A DNA stretch of 64,000 nucleotides, taken from positions 558,001 through 622,000 of the forward strand of contig CAVXYA010000002.1 of the NCBI GenBank assembly GCA_963765955.1, given 5' to 3'. Source of the stretch: JAXDMK01 sp963765955. GTDB lineage: Bacteria; Actinomycetota; Acidimicrobiia; Acidimicrobiales; AC-14. This document shows, in pieces, positions 8,892 through 17,775 of this stretch. The notes below the pieces were generated by a model, which made no database searches, was not told the origin of the DNA, and was given only the letters and a program-made list of their open reading frames with translations. The translations under genes were made by a program, and so were the position numbers. Numbering within the stretch: position 1 is the first letter of the stretch; the number at the start of each line of letters is the position of its first letter.

Positions 8892-9752
8892 TCAGCCGAC
8901 GGTGGTCGTGGTCGAAGGCGTGGCGGAGGCGGCGACCGCCACCGGGGTGGTGTCGTCGTTCGGGTTGCCTTCCTCGTCGCACGGCGCGTCGACCTGGTAC
9001 TCGTCGATGTAGTCCTCCGCGGCATCAGCCTCGGTCTCCTCCATCGCCGTCGGCGAGAGGGCGAGCACGCCGCTGAAAGGCCGGTCGAGGTTGTAGACCA
9101 GGCCCATGGCACAGATGAAGGTGACGACGACAACGACGAGGGCCGCCAGCTGGGCCTTGTTCTTGGCCCGGGGAACGGAGTAGGCCAACCCGCCGAGCGA
9201 CAGGGCGATGAGCACCGCCAAGAACCAGACGACGGCGGTGGCCATGGTCGGGTTGGCCTGGGTCACCCGCTCGGTGCGCAGGCCACCCCGCTGGGCGTCG
9301 GCCGATTGCACGAGGGAGAACCCCTGCGCCCTCGGGGTCATCTCCAGAAACTGCGCCCGCAGGCCGATGGGCTTCGTGCCCGTCCAGTTGCTGGGTACGG
9401 GCGACGTCTTCCCTCCCGCCAGGGCCCTCCACTCGGGGCCGATGACCGCTCGGGCGTAGCAGACGGCCGCGGCCTGGATCCTCTGCCGGTACGGCATGTC
9501 GACGTAGTTGGCCGACTCGAACAGCGTGTCGATCACGTCGGCCTCCTGCTTGGCCGCCTTCTGGGCCGCGGAGTACGACGTCGCGGCTCCGGAGAGGACG
9601 ATGGCGAGCAGGAAGGCGGCGATCAGGCCGGTGGCGCTCAGCACCTGCGGCACCGTCGCGCCCTCGTCGGCAGGCTTGCTGCTGAAGTAGTTGGCGGCAA
9701 TGCCGGCGCCGACCGCGACCACGACTACCACGACGATGGCCAGCAACAACAT
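8892..9752 (-). CDS. DUF4239 (bestrophin-like) membrane protein
   Basis: This 286-residue protein has four predicted membrane helices: MLLLAIVVVVVVAVGAGIA, TGLIAAFLLAIVLSGA, TAVVWFLAVLIALSLGGLAYS and LVVVVVTFICAMGLVY. The closing LDRPFSG motif is typical of DUF4239, a family with bestrophin-channel-like architecture. The extracytoplasmic region between helices 2 and 3 is about 110 residues. The tail is acidic and ends in a Thr-rich stretch. ATG 9752 starts right at the first helix; an upstream in-frame start at 9788 is less likely. It probably forms an operon with the downstream GluR0-type channel, which hints at linked ion fluxes, but that is inference. Confidence 0.82.
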   Translation of the reverse strand: MLLLAIVVVVVVAVGAGIAANYFSSKPADEGATVPQVLSATGLIAAFLLAIVLSGAATSYSAAQKAAKQEADVIDTLFESANYVDMPYRQRIQAAAVCYARAVIGPEWRALAGGKTSPVPSNWTGTKPIGLRAQFLEMTPRAQGFSLVQSADAQRGGLRTERVTQANPTMATAVVWFLAVLIALSLGGLAYSVPRAKNKAQLAALVVVVVTFICAMGLVYNLDRPFSGVLALSPTAMEETEADAAEDYIDEYQVDAPCDEEGNPNDDTTPVAVAASATPSTTTTVG

Positions 9753-9937
9753 CTTCGCCTCCCGACGCCTCAGGGGCCCGCCCGGCATCCGGCCCTACTC
9801 GGCGGGAGCGTACCCGACCGGCGGCGATCGGCCAGTTCATCGTTCGGATGACTCCCCTTGACAGAGCAAACCCGGGCTGGGAGCGTACGAGCGCCTGCTG
9901 CTGCCATCGGCCCCAGGTTGCCCGACGGGGGGTGGAT

Positions 9938-11164
9938 GTGAGGCGAGTACAGCCGGCTACCACGCTCATCACCTATGTCGACCCCGACGCGGGGTTTCAC
10001 GGGTACCTCGCCTATTGCGGTGACGGTCACCGCCTGGCTGCCGGCGGCCTGCGCGTTCAGGCCGGCCTCGACGCCGAGACGGTGGCCGCCCTGGCCCAGG
10101 CCATGTTCCTGAAGGAGCGCCTGCTGGGCCTGGCGGTCGACGGGGCCAAGGCCGGGATCGACCTCGACCCTTCGTCTCCCGCCAAGCGCGCCGCCCTCGG
10201 CCGCTTCCTTCGGTTCCTGCGGCCCCACCTGGTCGAGCGGCTGTCCCTGGGGCCCGACCTGGGCACGCAGTGGGACGAGCTCGAGGCGGTCGCCCGGCAG
10301 GTCGACGTGGCCTCGGTGAAGATGGCGGTGGCCCGGGCCCAGGGCTTCGACGCCCACCAGCTCCGCCAGCGCCTGGATGTCCTCGACGAGGTCGTCGACG
10401 GCCGCACCGTCGGCCAGCGGCGGGCCGGCCACGCACTGGCCCACGCCGCCCTGGCGGCCAGTGCCGCGGTCGGGCCGACGATCGAGTCGACGGCGGGCCC
10501 GCCCCTCCGGGTCGCCATCCAGGGCTTCGGCACCCTCGGCCGGGCCGCCGGGCAGTCCCTGGCCCAGGCGGGGGCGTCGGTCGTGGCGGTGTCCGACGTC
10601 GGCGGCTGCCTCATCGGGGGTGACGGCCTCGACATGGCCGGGCTGCTGTCCACGCCCCATTGCAGCTCGATCGTCAGTTGCGCGCCGAGCGGGGCGGTCA
10701 CGGCCGGTCGCGAGGCGATCTTCGAGCAGGGCGTCGACGTGCTCGTCCTGGCCGCCTGCGAGGACGCGCTGAGCTTGTCACTGGCTGCCTCCCTGGATGC
10801 CCGGACGGTCGCGGTCGGCGCCAACCTCGGCCTCTCGCCCGCCAGCGAGGACCTGCTGCACCGTCGAGGCGTGCTCGTCATCCCCGACTTCGTGGCCGGC
10901 TGCGGCGGCTCGGCGTCGATGGACGCCCTCTTCGGCCCGGCCGATCGCCCGAGCGGCCGGGCCGTGCTCGACCACGTCGGGCGGCGCATGACCGAGCTCG
11001 TCGCCGAGATCGTCGGCCTCGCTCGGGACCGCGGCGTCACGACCCGGCAGGCGGCCCTCGACCTGTGTGCCAGCCGGCCCGATCCCACCGGCGAGCGCCC
11101 CTACGGGCGGTGGGCCCCGTCGGCGTCGGCCAGGGTGCCGGTGGCGTCCGGCGACCACCGGTGA
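9938..11164 (+). CDS. Glu/Leu/Phe/Val dehydrogenase family protein
   Basis: This NAD(P)-dependent amino-acid dehydrogenase of about 408 residues interconverts an amino acid and its 2-oxo acid plus ammonia. The substrate domain has GGLRV, the catalytic-lysine region MFLKERLLGLAVDGAKAGI and PDLGT. The Rossmann domain starts VAIQGFGTLGRAAGQSLA. The later IPDFVAGCGGSASMDALFG matches the NAG(G/x) region near the active site. GTG 9938 is chosen by protein alignment; GTG 9932 is possible and no clear ribosome site is seen. Its stop overlaps the next start by four bases. The amino acid used cannot be read from the sequence. Confidence 0.85.
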   Translation: MRRVQPATTLITYVDPDAGFHGYLAYCGDGHRLAAGGLRVQAGLDAETVAALAQAMFLKERLLGLAVDGAKAGIDLDPSSPAKRAALGRFLRFLRPHLVERLSLGPDLGTQWDELEAVARQVDVASVKMAVARAQGFDAHQLRQRLDVLDEVVDGRTVGQRRAGHALAHAALAASAAVGPTIESTAGPPLRVAIQGFGTLGRAAGQSLAQAGASVVAVSDVGGCLIGGDGLDMAGLLSTPHCSSIVSCAPSGAVTAGREAIFEQGVDVLVLAACEDALSLSLAASLDARTVAVGANLGLSPASEDLLHRRGVLVIPDFVAGCGGSASMDALFGPADRPSGRAVLDHVGRRMTELVAEIVGLARDRGVTTRQAALDLCASRPDPTGERPYGRWAPSASARVPVASGDHR

Positions 11165-12609
11165 CGGCGCCGCCCGACCTCCCCGTCGAGAGCTGTCGCC
11201 ACGAGCGGGGCCACGTGCTCGACTCGTTCTTCCACGGGGACGGGTACGCCACCGCCGCCAGCCGCCGCATCTTCTGCGACCGTTGCCGGCTGCAGCGGTG
11301 GCTCGACGTCGAGGCCGCCCTCGCCCTGAGCCAGGCCGAGCTCGGGATGATCCCCGCCGAGGCGGGGAAGGCCATCGCCCTCGCCTGCGGCGCCGGGATC
11401 ATCGACTTCGAGGCGCTGGGCGAGGAGTTCCGCCGGACCGGCCACTCGCTCGTCCCCCTGCTACGGGGCCTGCAGGCCGTCTGCGAGGGCACGACCGGCG
11501 AGTTCGTCCACTACGGGGCGACCACCCAGGACATTCAGGACACGGCCCAGGCCCTCGAGATGGGGGACGTCCTCGACGAGGTCGACCGCGACCTGACCGC
11601 CATCGTCCGCTGGCTGCTCGGGCTGGCGGTGGAGCATCGGGGCACGCTCATGGTCGGTCGCACCCACGCCCAGCCCGCGCTCCCCATCACCTTCGGCCTG
11701 AAGGCGGCCAGTTGGCTGGACGAGCTGCTGCGACACGCCCAGCGCCTCACCGCCCTGCGAGAGCGGGTGATGGTGGCCGAGCTCTTCGGGGGGGCGGGCA
11801 CGATGGCCGGCTTCGGCGACCAGGGACTCGAATTGCTCGACCGCTTCGCAGCCCGGCTGGGCCTCGGCGTGCCGACCGTGGCGTGGCACGCGTCCCGCGA
11901 CCGGGTGGCCGAGTTCGGGGTGACGCTGGCCATGCTGGCCGCGACCCTGGCCCGCATCGCCGACGAGGTCCGCACGCTGTCGCGCGACGAGGTGCAGGAG
12001 GTGGCCGAGGGGTGGCAGCACGGCCAGGTGGGCAGCAGCACAATGCCCCACAAGCGCAACCCTGAGCGCTCCGAGCAGGTCGTGGTGCTGGCCCGCCTGG
12101 CCCGGGCCAATGCCTCGCTGGGGCTCGAGTGCATGATCCAGGAGCACGAACGGGATGCTCGGGGCCTGCGCATGGAATGGGTGGCGGTGGCCGACGTTTC
12201 CCACCACACCCTGGCCGCGCTGTCCCTCACGAGGGTCGTCCTCGAGGGGCTCCAGGTCTACGGCGAGCGCATGTCGGCGTACTCGCACGAGGCGGCCGAG
12301 GCCATCTGCTCCGAGGCCCTCATGCTCGAGCTGGCTCGGCGGATGGGAAAGCAGACGGCGCACACCTTCGTCTACGAGGCGAGCCAGCGGTCGCAGAGCG
12401 AGGGGCGGTCGCTGCGGGCCGCGCTCATGGACCTGCCCGAGGACGAGCGCTGGCTCGAGGAGGAGGTGCTCGATCGCCTGCTCGACCCGGCCCGGTACCT
12501 CGGTGCCACCGACGAGATCGTGGGCCGGGCGGCGGCGGAGGCCGAGCGCTGGCTGGCCGGACGCGAGTCGGGCGGGACCCAGGCGGGGGTCGCCGACACC
12601 CGGCGATGA
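11161..12609 (+). CDS. fumarase/aspartase-superfamily lyase (adenylosuccinate lyase-like)
   Basis: This 482-residue lyase of the superfamily performs beta-elimination releasing fumarate or a related acid. The signature GSSTMPHKRNP is intact (about residue 300), with the catalytic-serine loop. The first conserved region reads HYGATTQDIQDTA and the second GRTHAQPALPITFG. These features place it near PurB and the carboxymuconate cycloisomerases. It may be a paralogue rather than the housekeeping PurB, because its neighbours are an amino-acid dehydrogenase and a methyltransferase instead of purine genes. GTG 11161 overlaps the previous stop by four bases, and its own stop overlaps the next ATG. 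Confidence 0.85.
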   Translation: MTAPPDLPVESCRHERGHVLDSFFHGDGYATAASRRIFCDRCRLQRWLDVEAALALSQAELGMIPAEAGKAIALACGAGIIDFEALGEEFRRTGHSLVPLLRGLQAVCEGTTGEFVHYGATTQDIQDTAQALEMGDVLDEVDRDLTAIVRWLLGLAVEHRGTLMVGRTHAQPALPITFGLKAASWLDELLRHAQRLTALRERVMVAELFGGAGTMAGFGDQGLELLDRFAARLGLGVPTVAWHASRDRVAEFGVTLAMLAATLARIADEVRTLSRDEVQEVAEGWQHGQVGSSTMPHKRNPERSEQVVVLARLARANASLGLECMIQEHERDARGLRMEWVAVADVSHHTLAALSLTRVVLEGLQVYGERMSAYSHEAAEAICSEALMLELARRMGKQTAHTFVYEASQRSQSEGRSLRAALMDLPEDERWLEEEVLDRLLDPARYLGATDEIVGRAAAEAERWLAGRESGGTQAGVADTRR

Positions 12610-13398
12610 GCTCGTTCCTGCGCTTCGACGGCGCCCACGCCACCCACGCCGAGAGGCAGTACCACACCCCGGAGATGGTGGACCAGCGCCAGCACCTGCG
12701 CCGCTGCCTGGCCCTGGCTCCCGGCGAGCGGGTGCTCGACATCGGCTGCGGCCCCGGCATCCTCACCCGGGAGATGGCCGACGAGGTTGGAGCCCGAGGG
12801 CAGGGTCGACGGCATCGACATCAGTGAATCCATGCTCGGCCTGGCCGAGGCCCGATGCGCCTCACTGGGCCAGGTCAGTTTGCAGACGGGACGGGCCGAG
12901 GCGCTGCCCTTCGACGACTGCCAGTTCGACGCCGCGGTCGCGGTCCAGGTCTACGAGTACGTGCCCGACATGGCGACCGCCCTGAACGAGCTCCTCCGGG
13001 TCCTCAAGCCCGGGGGCCGGGCCGTCATCCTCGACACCGACTGGGACTCGATGGTGTGGTTCTCGGAGGACCGGCCCCGGATGCAGCGGATGCTCGCCCT
13101 CTGGGACGGCCACCTGGCCGATCCGCGGCTGCCCGAGCGCCTCGGCCCGCTGCTCCGGGAGGCGGGGTTCGAGCGCGACACGCTGACCACCCTGACGTTC
13201 GTCAACCGTGACCTCCACGAGGACACCTACAGCTACTGGCTCATCGGTTTCGTGGAGTCGTACATCGTTGACAATGGCCTCGCCGACGCCGACGAGGCCC
13301 GGGCCTGGGCCGACGAGCTGCGCTCGCTCGGGGCCCAGGGACGCCACTTCTTCAGCCTCGAGCGCTACGCCTTCACCGCTGTGCGGCCACCAGGCTGA
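12606..13398 (+). CDS. class I SAM-dependent methyltransferase (frameshifted)
   Basis: This is a class I methyltransferase of about 264 residues. It has motif I VLDIGCGPGILTREMAD, motif II region VDGIDISESML, and motif III/post I ALPFDDCQFDAAVAVQVYEYVPDM then LLRVLKPGGRAVILDTDWDS. N- and C-terminal parts lie in different frames that meet near 12790, where one base is gained or lost just after the SAM loop. It is joined to the lyase by an ATGA overlap, so three genes form one unit (dehydrogenase, lyase, methyltransferase). The methyl acceptor is not known. The end lies 15 bases from the convergent SerC-like gene. Confidence 0.83.
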
Positions 13399-13413
13399 CC
13401 CGCGCCGCGCCGA

Positions 13414-14499
13414 TCAGGGCCGCGACTGCTCGAAGTCCTCCAGGAAGCCGACCAGGGCCTCGACGCCCTCCATGGGCATGCCGTTGTAGATCGAGGCCCG
13501 CAGACCACCGACACTGAAGTGGCCTTGGAGGGCGAGGAGGCCCCGGCGGGCGCTCTGCTCCAGGAACGCTGCCGTCCGGGACTCGTCCCGCAGTCGGAAG
13601 GTCACGTTGGTGACCGACCGGTGGGCCGAATGGGCGGTCGGCAGGTACAGCTCGGAGCGGTCCAGGGCGGCGTAGAGCAGCTCGGCCTTGGCCGAGCTCA
13701 TGGCCTCGACCGCCCCGAGGCCGCCCTGGTCGACGACCCACTGCATCATCAGGCTCATGACGTAGATGGCGAAGGTGTTGGGCGTGTTGGCCATCGAGCC
13801 CGACTTGGCGTAGACGCCGTAGTCCAGCAGGTGGGGCGTCTCCGGGAGGGCGTGGCCGAGCAGGTCGTCCCGCACCACGACCAGGGCCAGGCTCGACGGC
13901 CCCAGGTTCTTCTGGAAGCCGGCGTAGACGATGCCGCAGCGGGCGAGGTCCAGGCGCCGCGTCATCAGGTCGGAGGTGGCGTCGACCACCACCGGTACCG
14001 GGAGGCCGGTCGGCAACTCCCGCCAGCGGGTGCCGTACACCGTGTTGTTGCTGGTGATGTGCACGTAGGCGGCCTCGGCCGGGCAGCTGGCGGGCGCCAC
14101 GTCGGGGATGCGGTCGAAGTCGGTGTCGGCGCTGCTGGCCAGGACGAGCGTCGGCCCGTAGCGCTCGGCCTCCTCCCGCGCCCGCTGGGCGAAGTAGCCG
14201 GTCTCCACGTGACCGGAGAGGCGCGACGGCGAGCGGGCGATCAGGTTGAGCGGCACCGCCGAGAACTGCATGCGGGCGCCGCCGTGGACGAAGAGCACGT
14301 GGAAGTCGTCGGGCAGGCCGGTGAGGTCCCGGAACAGCCGCTGGGCCGTGTCCATGACGGCCTGGAAGGAGGGCGTGCGATGGCCCATCTCGATGATCGA
14401 GACACCGGTGCCGTGGTAGTCGAGCAGCTCATCGTGGATCGTGCGCATCACCGACCGGGGCAGGGTGGCGGGCCCGGCCGAGAAGTTGTAGGTCGTCAT
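13414..14499 (-). CDS. SerC-like class V aminotransferase with altered phosphate-site motif
   Basis: This 361-residue PLP enzyme clearly belongs to the phosphoserine aminotransferase family. It has YNFSAGPATLP, VHGGARMQF, the PLP-lysine motif YAGFQKNLGPSS and the closing VGGLRASIYN. The residue that helps hold the substrate phosphate, Arg in the usual C-terminal GHR motif, is Phe here (QGHFSVGGLRAS), while the N-terminal His-Arg pair (EMGHRTPSF) is kept. It overlaps the GCS2-type ligase stop by four bases. A dedicated transaminase of this operon, acting on a substrate other than 3-phosphohydroxypyruvate, is possible; a housekeeping SerC cannot be excluded. Confidence 0.85.
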   Translation of the reverse strand: MTTYNFSAGPATLPRSVMRTIHDELLDYHGTGVSIIEMGHRTPSFQAVMDTAQRLFRDLTGLPDDFHVLFVHGGARMQFSAVPLNLIARSPSRLSGHVETGYFAQRAREEAERYGPTLVLASSADTDFDRIPDVAPASCPAEAAYVHITSNNTVYGTRWRELPTGLPVPVVVDATSDLMTRRLDLARCGIVYAGFQKNLGPSSLALVVVRDDLLGHALPETPHLLDYGVYAKSGSMANTPNTFAIYVMSLMMQWVVDQGGLGAVEAMSSAKAELLYAALDRSELYLPTAHSAHRSVTNVTFRLRDESRTAAFLEQSARRGLLALQGHFSVGGLRASIYNGMPMEGVEALVGFLEDFEQSRP

Positions 14500-15881
14500 C
14501 GGAGCCGGAGGTGGTCGACCAGGGCGTCGACGCCGTAGGCCCCGAAGATGGCCAGGGCATCGGTGGCGGGAGAGGTGCCGGACTCGAGCCGCTGGCGGAG
14601 GGGTTCGAGTCGCACCTCCAGACCGCTGCCCTCCGCCATCAGGGCCCGGTGGGCGACGGCAAAGGCGTCCGCCCCCCACTCCCGCAGGCCCCGACCGGCG
14701 ATGCTGGCCGACCAACCGTGGGCCAGCACGTCGCGAAAGCAGGCCTTGACCTCGTCCAGCGACCAGTCCTCGACGAGCGTGGCGCAGCCCTCGACGTCGG
14801 CCAGCCAGCCGAGGAACATGGCCAGCCAGGCGAAGCTCTCCCTCTCGCTCATCGTCGGCAGGTGGCGTATCTCGATGAACGTGCTCCGCCCTCCGTCGAG
14901 CAGCACCGCCTCCGGGTGTCCGGCCGCCACCGATTCCAGGATGTCCGTCACCGCGAGCCCCTCGTCGAGGCCGAACTTGACCCGCACCGACGGCCAGGCG
15001 AACACGAGGGCGATGGCCAGGTCGGCAGCCGAGCAGCGCAGGGTGGATCGTCGGCCGGCGAGGTCGACGAACTCGGCGTCACCCGCGGCGGCGAAGTCGA
15101 AGGTGGTGAGGCCCTCGTGTGCGGGATGGAGGACCTTTCCGTCCCGCCGCACCTCGAAGAGCGGCATCGCCCATGCCTCCTGCATGTAGTCGGCCAGGCT
15201 GGCGTAGGGGCGGCGGGGGAAGTACAGGCGGTGGGCGAAGAACGGGCTCGACTGGGCGAGGTCGAGATAGGCCTGGGCCCGCAGCTCGAGCCAGGGCTCG
15301 ACCCGGCCCCCGAAGACCGGCGAGTTGGCGCTCCAGGCACAGATGAGCGGCGAGAGCTTGATGAAGGCGTTGGTGGCCGGGATGAGCTCGGCGAGGGGGA
15401 CGTCGAGGTTGAACTGGAGGGAGGCGAGGCTCGGCCAGGCATCGACGGCGTGGGAGGGGTGGCGCTCCATGTGGTCGGTCCAGACCTGGTAGTGGCCCTT
15501 GTCGGCGACGAACGCCCGGCCCGCGCCATTCGTCTTCGGCTGGCACCCGTACCCGAGCACCGACAGGCCCTGCGATTCGAGGGCGGGGACTAGCACCTCG
15601 TCGAGGATGCCGTTCCAGGCGACCTCGGCGTCCGAGAAGCTCTCCTCCGGCGGGAAGGCGACCTCGAGGGTGCAGTAGCCGTAGTCCGTACCCACGTCCA
15701 ACCGGCCGGCCCCTTCCTCCCTCCTGACGCCGATCAGGGTGCCGGTGTGCCCGTCGTGGTAGGGCTCGAAGTGGTAGTGGTCCACCAGCCATTGGAACAG
15801 GGCGCCCACCGCCTCCCGGCTGGCAGCCTCGCCGTCGCGGGTGACGACCGGGAGCTCCGACTCGATTCCTATCCGGGCCAC
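14496..15881 (-). CDS. GCS2-family glutamate-cysteine/carboxylate-amine ligase
   Basis: This 461-residue protein of the glutamate-cysteine ligase 2 family joins a glutamate (or like) gamma-carboxylate to an amine using ATP. It opens RIGIESELPVV, the glutamate-recognising strand. It continues with DVGTDYGYCTLEVAFPPEE, the DKGHYQVW segment, SLQFNLDVP (ATP/metal region), FIKLSPLICAWSANSPVFGG and FIEIRHLPTMSE. It lies between an O-methyltransferase (7 bases upstream) and a SerC-like transaminase (4-base overlap). EgtA of ergothioneine synthesis is a family member, but no EgtB, C or D gene is here. The amine partner is unknown. Confidence 0.82.
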   Translation of the reverse strand: MARIGIESELPVVTRDGEAASREAVGALFQWLVDHYHFEPYHDGHTGTLIGVRREEGAGRLDVGTDYGYCTLEVAFPPEESFSDAEVAWNGILDEVLVPALESQGLSVLGYGCQPKTNGAGRAFVADKGHYQVWTDHMERHPSHAVDAWPSLASLQFNLDVPLAELIPATNAFIKLSPLICAWSANSPVFGGRVEPWLELRAQAYLDLAQSSPFFAHRLYFPRRPYASLADYMQEAWAMPLFEVRRDGKVLHPAHEGLTTFDFAAAGDAEFVDLAGRRSTLRCSAADLAIALVFAWPSVRVKFGLDEGLAVTDILESVAAGHPEAVLLDGGRSTFIEIRHLPTMSERESFAWLAMFLGWLADVEGCATLVEDWSLDEVKACFRDVLAHGWSASIAGRGLREWGADAFAVAHRALMAEGSGLEVRLEPLRQRLESGTSPATDALAIFGAYGVDALVDHLRLR

Positions 15882-15888
15882 GGCCCGC

Positions 15889-16530
15889 TCACCGCGTGGG
15901 TTGACCGATCTTGGTGGTGAGCTCGACGCCGTCGCCGAGGGGGAGGGTGAGCGTGCGGGCGTCCGGGTGGCGAGCGATGGTGTCGTGGTACCGGGCGATC
16001 AGGGGGGCGTTCTTGGCCGGCACCAGGATGTTGTCGGCAACCACCAGCCCGCCCGGCCGCACGAACGGCCAGCAGGCGTCGAAGTCGCGGACGTAGAGCT
16101 CCTTCCAGTGGTCGAGGAGCACGAGGTCGATCGGGGCCGGGATGCCCGCCACCAGGTCGGGGACCTCGACGGCGGTCAGCTCCACCACCGCTCGCAGCCC
16201 GGCCGCGTCCAGGTTGGCCGCCTGTTCCGTCTGCTTGCCGGCGTCGACCTCCACCGAGTAGAGCGTTCCCCCGGTCTCCCTCAGGGCCTCGGCCAGCCAG
16301 AGGGTGGAGTAGCCGACCGAGCCTCCGACCTCGACGACCGTGGTCGCCCCCATGGCCCGCACGAGCATGTTGAGCAGAAGGCCGACCTCGGGGCCCACGT
16401 CGAGCATGAAGGATGCGGCCCGCTCGCGCAGCGCCGTCCCCCCTCGCCGGCGCAGGACCTCGAGCTCGGTCAGCTCCTGGCGGGAACGGGCTTCGAGGGC
16501 GCGCAACACCTCTTCCACCCGCACGTCCAT
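15889..16530 (-). CDS. O-methyltransferase, class I (catechol/CCoA OMT-like)
   Basis: This 213-residue soluble methyltransferase is related to YrrM and the metal-dependent catechol/caffeoyl-CoA O-methyltransferases. Motif I reads VVEVGGSVGYSTLWLA. The acidic end of strand 2 is in LYSVEVDAGK, and the metal-ligand region is IDLVLLDHWKELY followed by GGLVVADNI. ATG 16530 is 11 bases after the amidohydrolase stop, so the two are co-transcribed and probably coupled. The substrate is unknown; a catechol, hydroxy acid or carboxylate made by the operon would fit. A frameshift is not needed. Confidence 0.85.
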   Translation of the reverse strand: MDVRVEEVLRALEARSRQELTELEVLRRRGGTALRERAASFMLDVGPEVGLLLNMLVRAMGATTVVEVGGSVGYSTLWLAEALRETGGTLYSVEVDAGKQTEQAANLDAAGLRAVVELTAVEVPDLVAGIPAPIDLVLLDHWKELYVRDFDACWPFVRPGGLVVADNILVPAKNAPLIARYHDTIARHPDARTLTLPLGDGVELTTKIGQPTR

Positions 16531-16541
16531 GGCCGGAACCC

Positions 16542-17702
16542 TCAGCTGCCGTAGAGGCGGAGGGCGTTCTCGCTCAGCATCTTGCGCTTCACCGCGTCGG
16601 CCACGTCGCCCCGGTCGGTGAGCTCCTCGACCGCGCCCGGGAAGTGGGCGTCGAAGTGGGGGAAGTCGCTGCAGAAGAGCAGGGTGTCCTCCAGCCCGTT
16701 GTCGACGAGAACCGGGAGCAACGGATCGCTGGCCTCCACGCCCAGGAAGCACTGCCGCTTGAAGTAGGTGCTGGGCTTCTCCGGGAGCCCCCCACCGTCC
16801 TTGGGGAACTGGTCGGCGTGGTCGTCCATGCGGTTGAGCCAGAACGGGGCCCACGACGCGCCGCTCTCCATGAACGCGAAGCGCACCCCGGGGAAGCGCT
16901 CCATCACCCCTCCCGTGATGAGCAGCATGACCGCCGTCATGTGCTCGAACACGTGGCTGACCATGTGTCCCTGCATGGTGTTCCGGGTGCGCTCGGTGCC
17001 GATGCGGGGGATCTTGGCCACGCCGAAGCCCTCGTGGAAGGCGACGGCCATCCCCCGGTTCTGGCAGGTGGCCCACAGGGCGTCGTAGGCGGCGTCGTCG
17101 ACGTTCATGTCGGCGACCGTGTTGGGTCGCAGCATGATCGTGCTGAAGCCCAGGGCGTGGACCCGCTCGGCCTCCTCCACGGCGAGCACGAGGTCCTGCT
17201 GGGGGACAACGGCCACCGGCTTCAGGCGGAACGGCTCCGCCGCGCAGTAGGCGTGAGCCCAGTCGTTGTAGGCCCGGGCCACCTCGACGGCGAACGAGGA
17301 GCTGCGCAGGGCGGGCATGAGCCCGAGCACCTTGGAGGGGAAGATGTAGGCCAGGTCGATGCCTTCGTGGTCCATGGCCGCCAGGCGGTCCTTGGGGTCG
17401 AGGCCCCCCCGGCGCAGGGCTTCGAGCACCTCGACCGCGGCCGGGTCGTCCATGGCCCAGCTACCCGGCGTGTAGGTCGCGCCCTGGGTCTTGCCGAACC
17501 AGGCCGCCTGGGTGGGCTGGCCATGGAAGGTGGCCGAGGGCCGTTGGATGATCCGGCCCTCGGCGGTGAGCACATCGTCCTCGTACCGGGGCATCCAGGC
17601 CTCGTACCGCTCCGAGATCCGGCCCCGCCACCAGCTGTCGTCATCGGGCAGGACGATGTGACTGTCCGCGTCGACCACGACCGCGTCCGACCTTCCCGCC
17701 AT
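16542..17702 (-). CDS. amidohydrolase 2 (ACMSD-like) family metalloenzyme
   Basis: This 386-residue TIM-barrel metal-dependent hydrolase or decarboxylase belongs to the amidohydrolase-2 group. The N-terminal VVDADSHIVLP supplies the D-x-H metal site. Later ligands are likely His in VAFHEGF and the Asp in LLFCSDFPHFD, a classic strand-8 aspartate. The family includes ACMSD, gamma-resorcylate decarboxylase and many uncharacterised actinobacterial enzymes. It is the first gene of a four-gene minus-strand unit with an O-methyltransferase, GCS2-type ligase and SerC-like transaminase. The ATG at 17702 fits the family start. Confidence 0.87.
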   Translation of the reverse strand: MAGRSDAVVVDADSHIVLPDDDSWWRGRISERYEAWMPRYEDDVLTAEGRIIQRPSATFHGQPTQAAWFGKTQGATYTPGSWAMDDPAAVEVLEALRRGGLDPKDRLAAMDHEGIDLAYIFPSKVLGLMPALRSSSFAVEVARAYNDWAHAYCAAEPFRLKPVAVVPQQDLVLAVEEAERVHALGFSTIMLRPNTVADMNVDDAAYDALWATCQNRGMAVAFHEGFGVAKIPRIGTERTRNTMQGHMVSHVFEHMTAVMLLITGGVMERFPGVRFAFMESGASWAPFWLNRMDDHADQFPKDGGGLPEKPSTYFKRQCFLGVEASDPLLPVLVDNGLEDTLLFCSDFPHFDAHFPGAVEELTDRGDVADAVKRKMLSENALRLYGS

Positions 17703-17775
17703 CCGCCCACCGTCCCCTCTCGCATGTATGCGACCCGTCGGGCGGATGCTAGACGCCGGGCTGCGCCGCCGCGGG

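Noticed and set aside
11161..12609. A nitrosuccinate or hydrazinosuccinate lyase of an N-N or nitro biosynthetic cluster
   Set aside because: The superfamily fits, but no flavin N-oxygenase or other expected partner is encoded nearby.
13414..16530. An ergothioneine cluster built on the GCS2 ligase (EgtA)
   Set aside because: No EgtB, EgtC, EgtD or EgtE-like sequence is near; the neighbours are a SerC-like transaminase and an O-methyltransferase.
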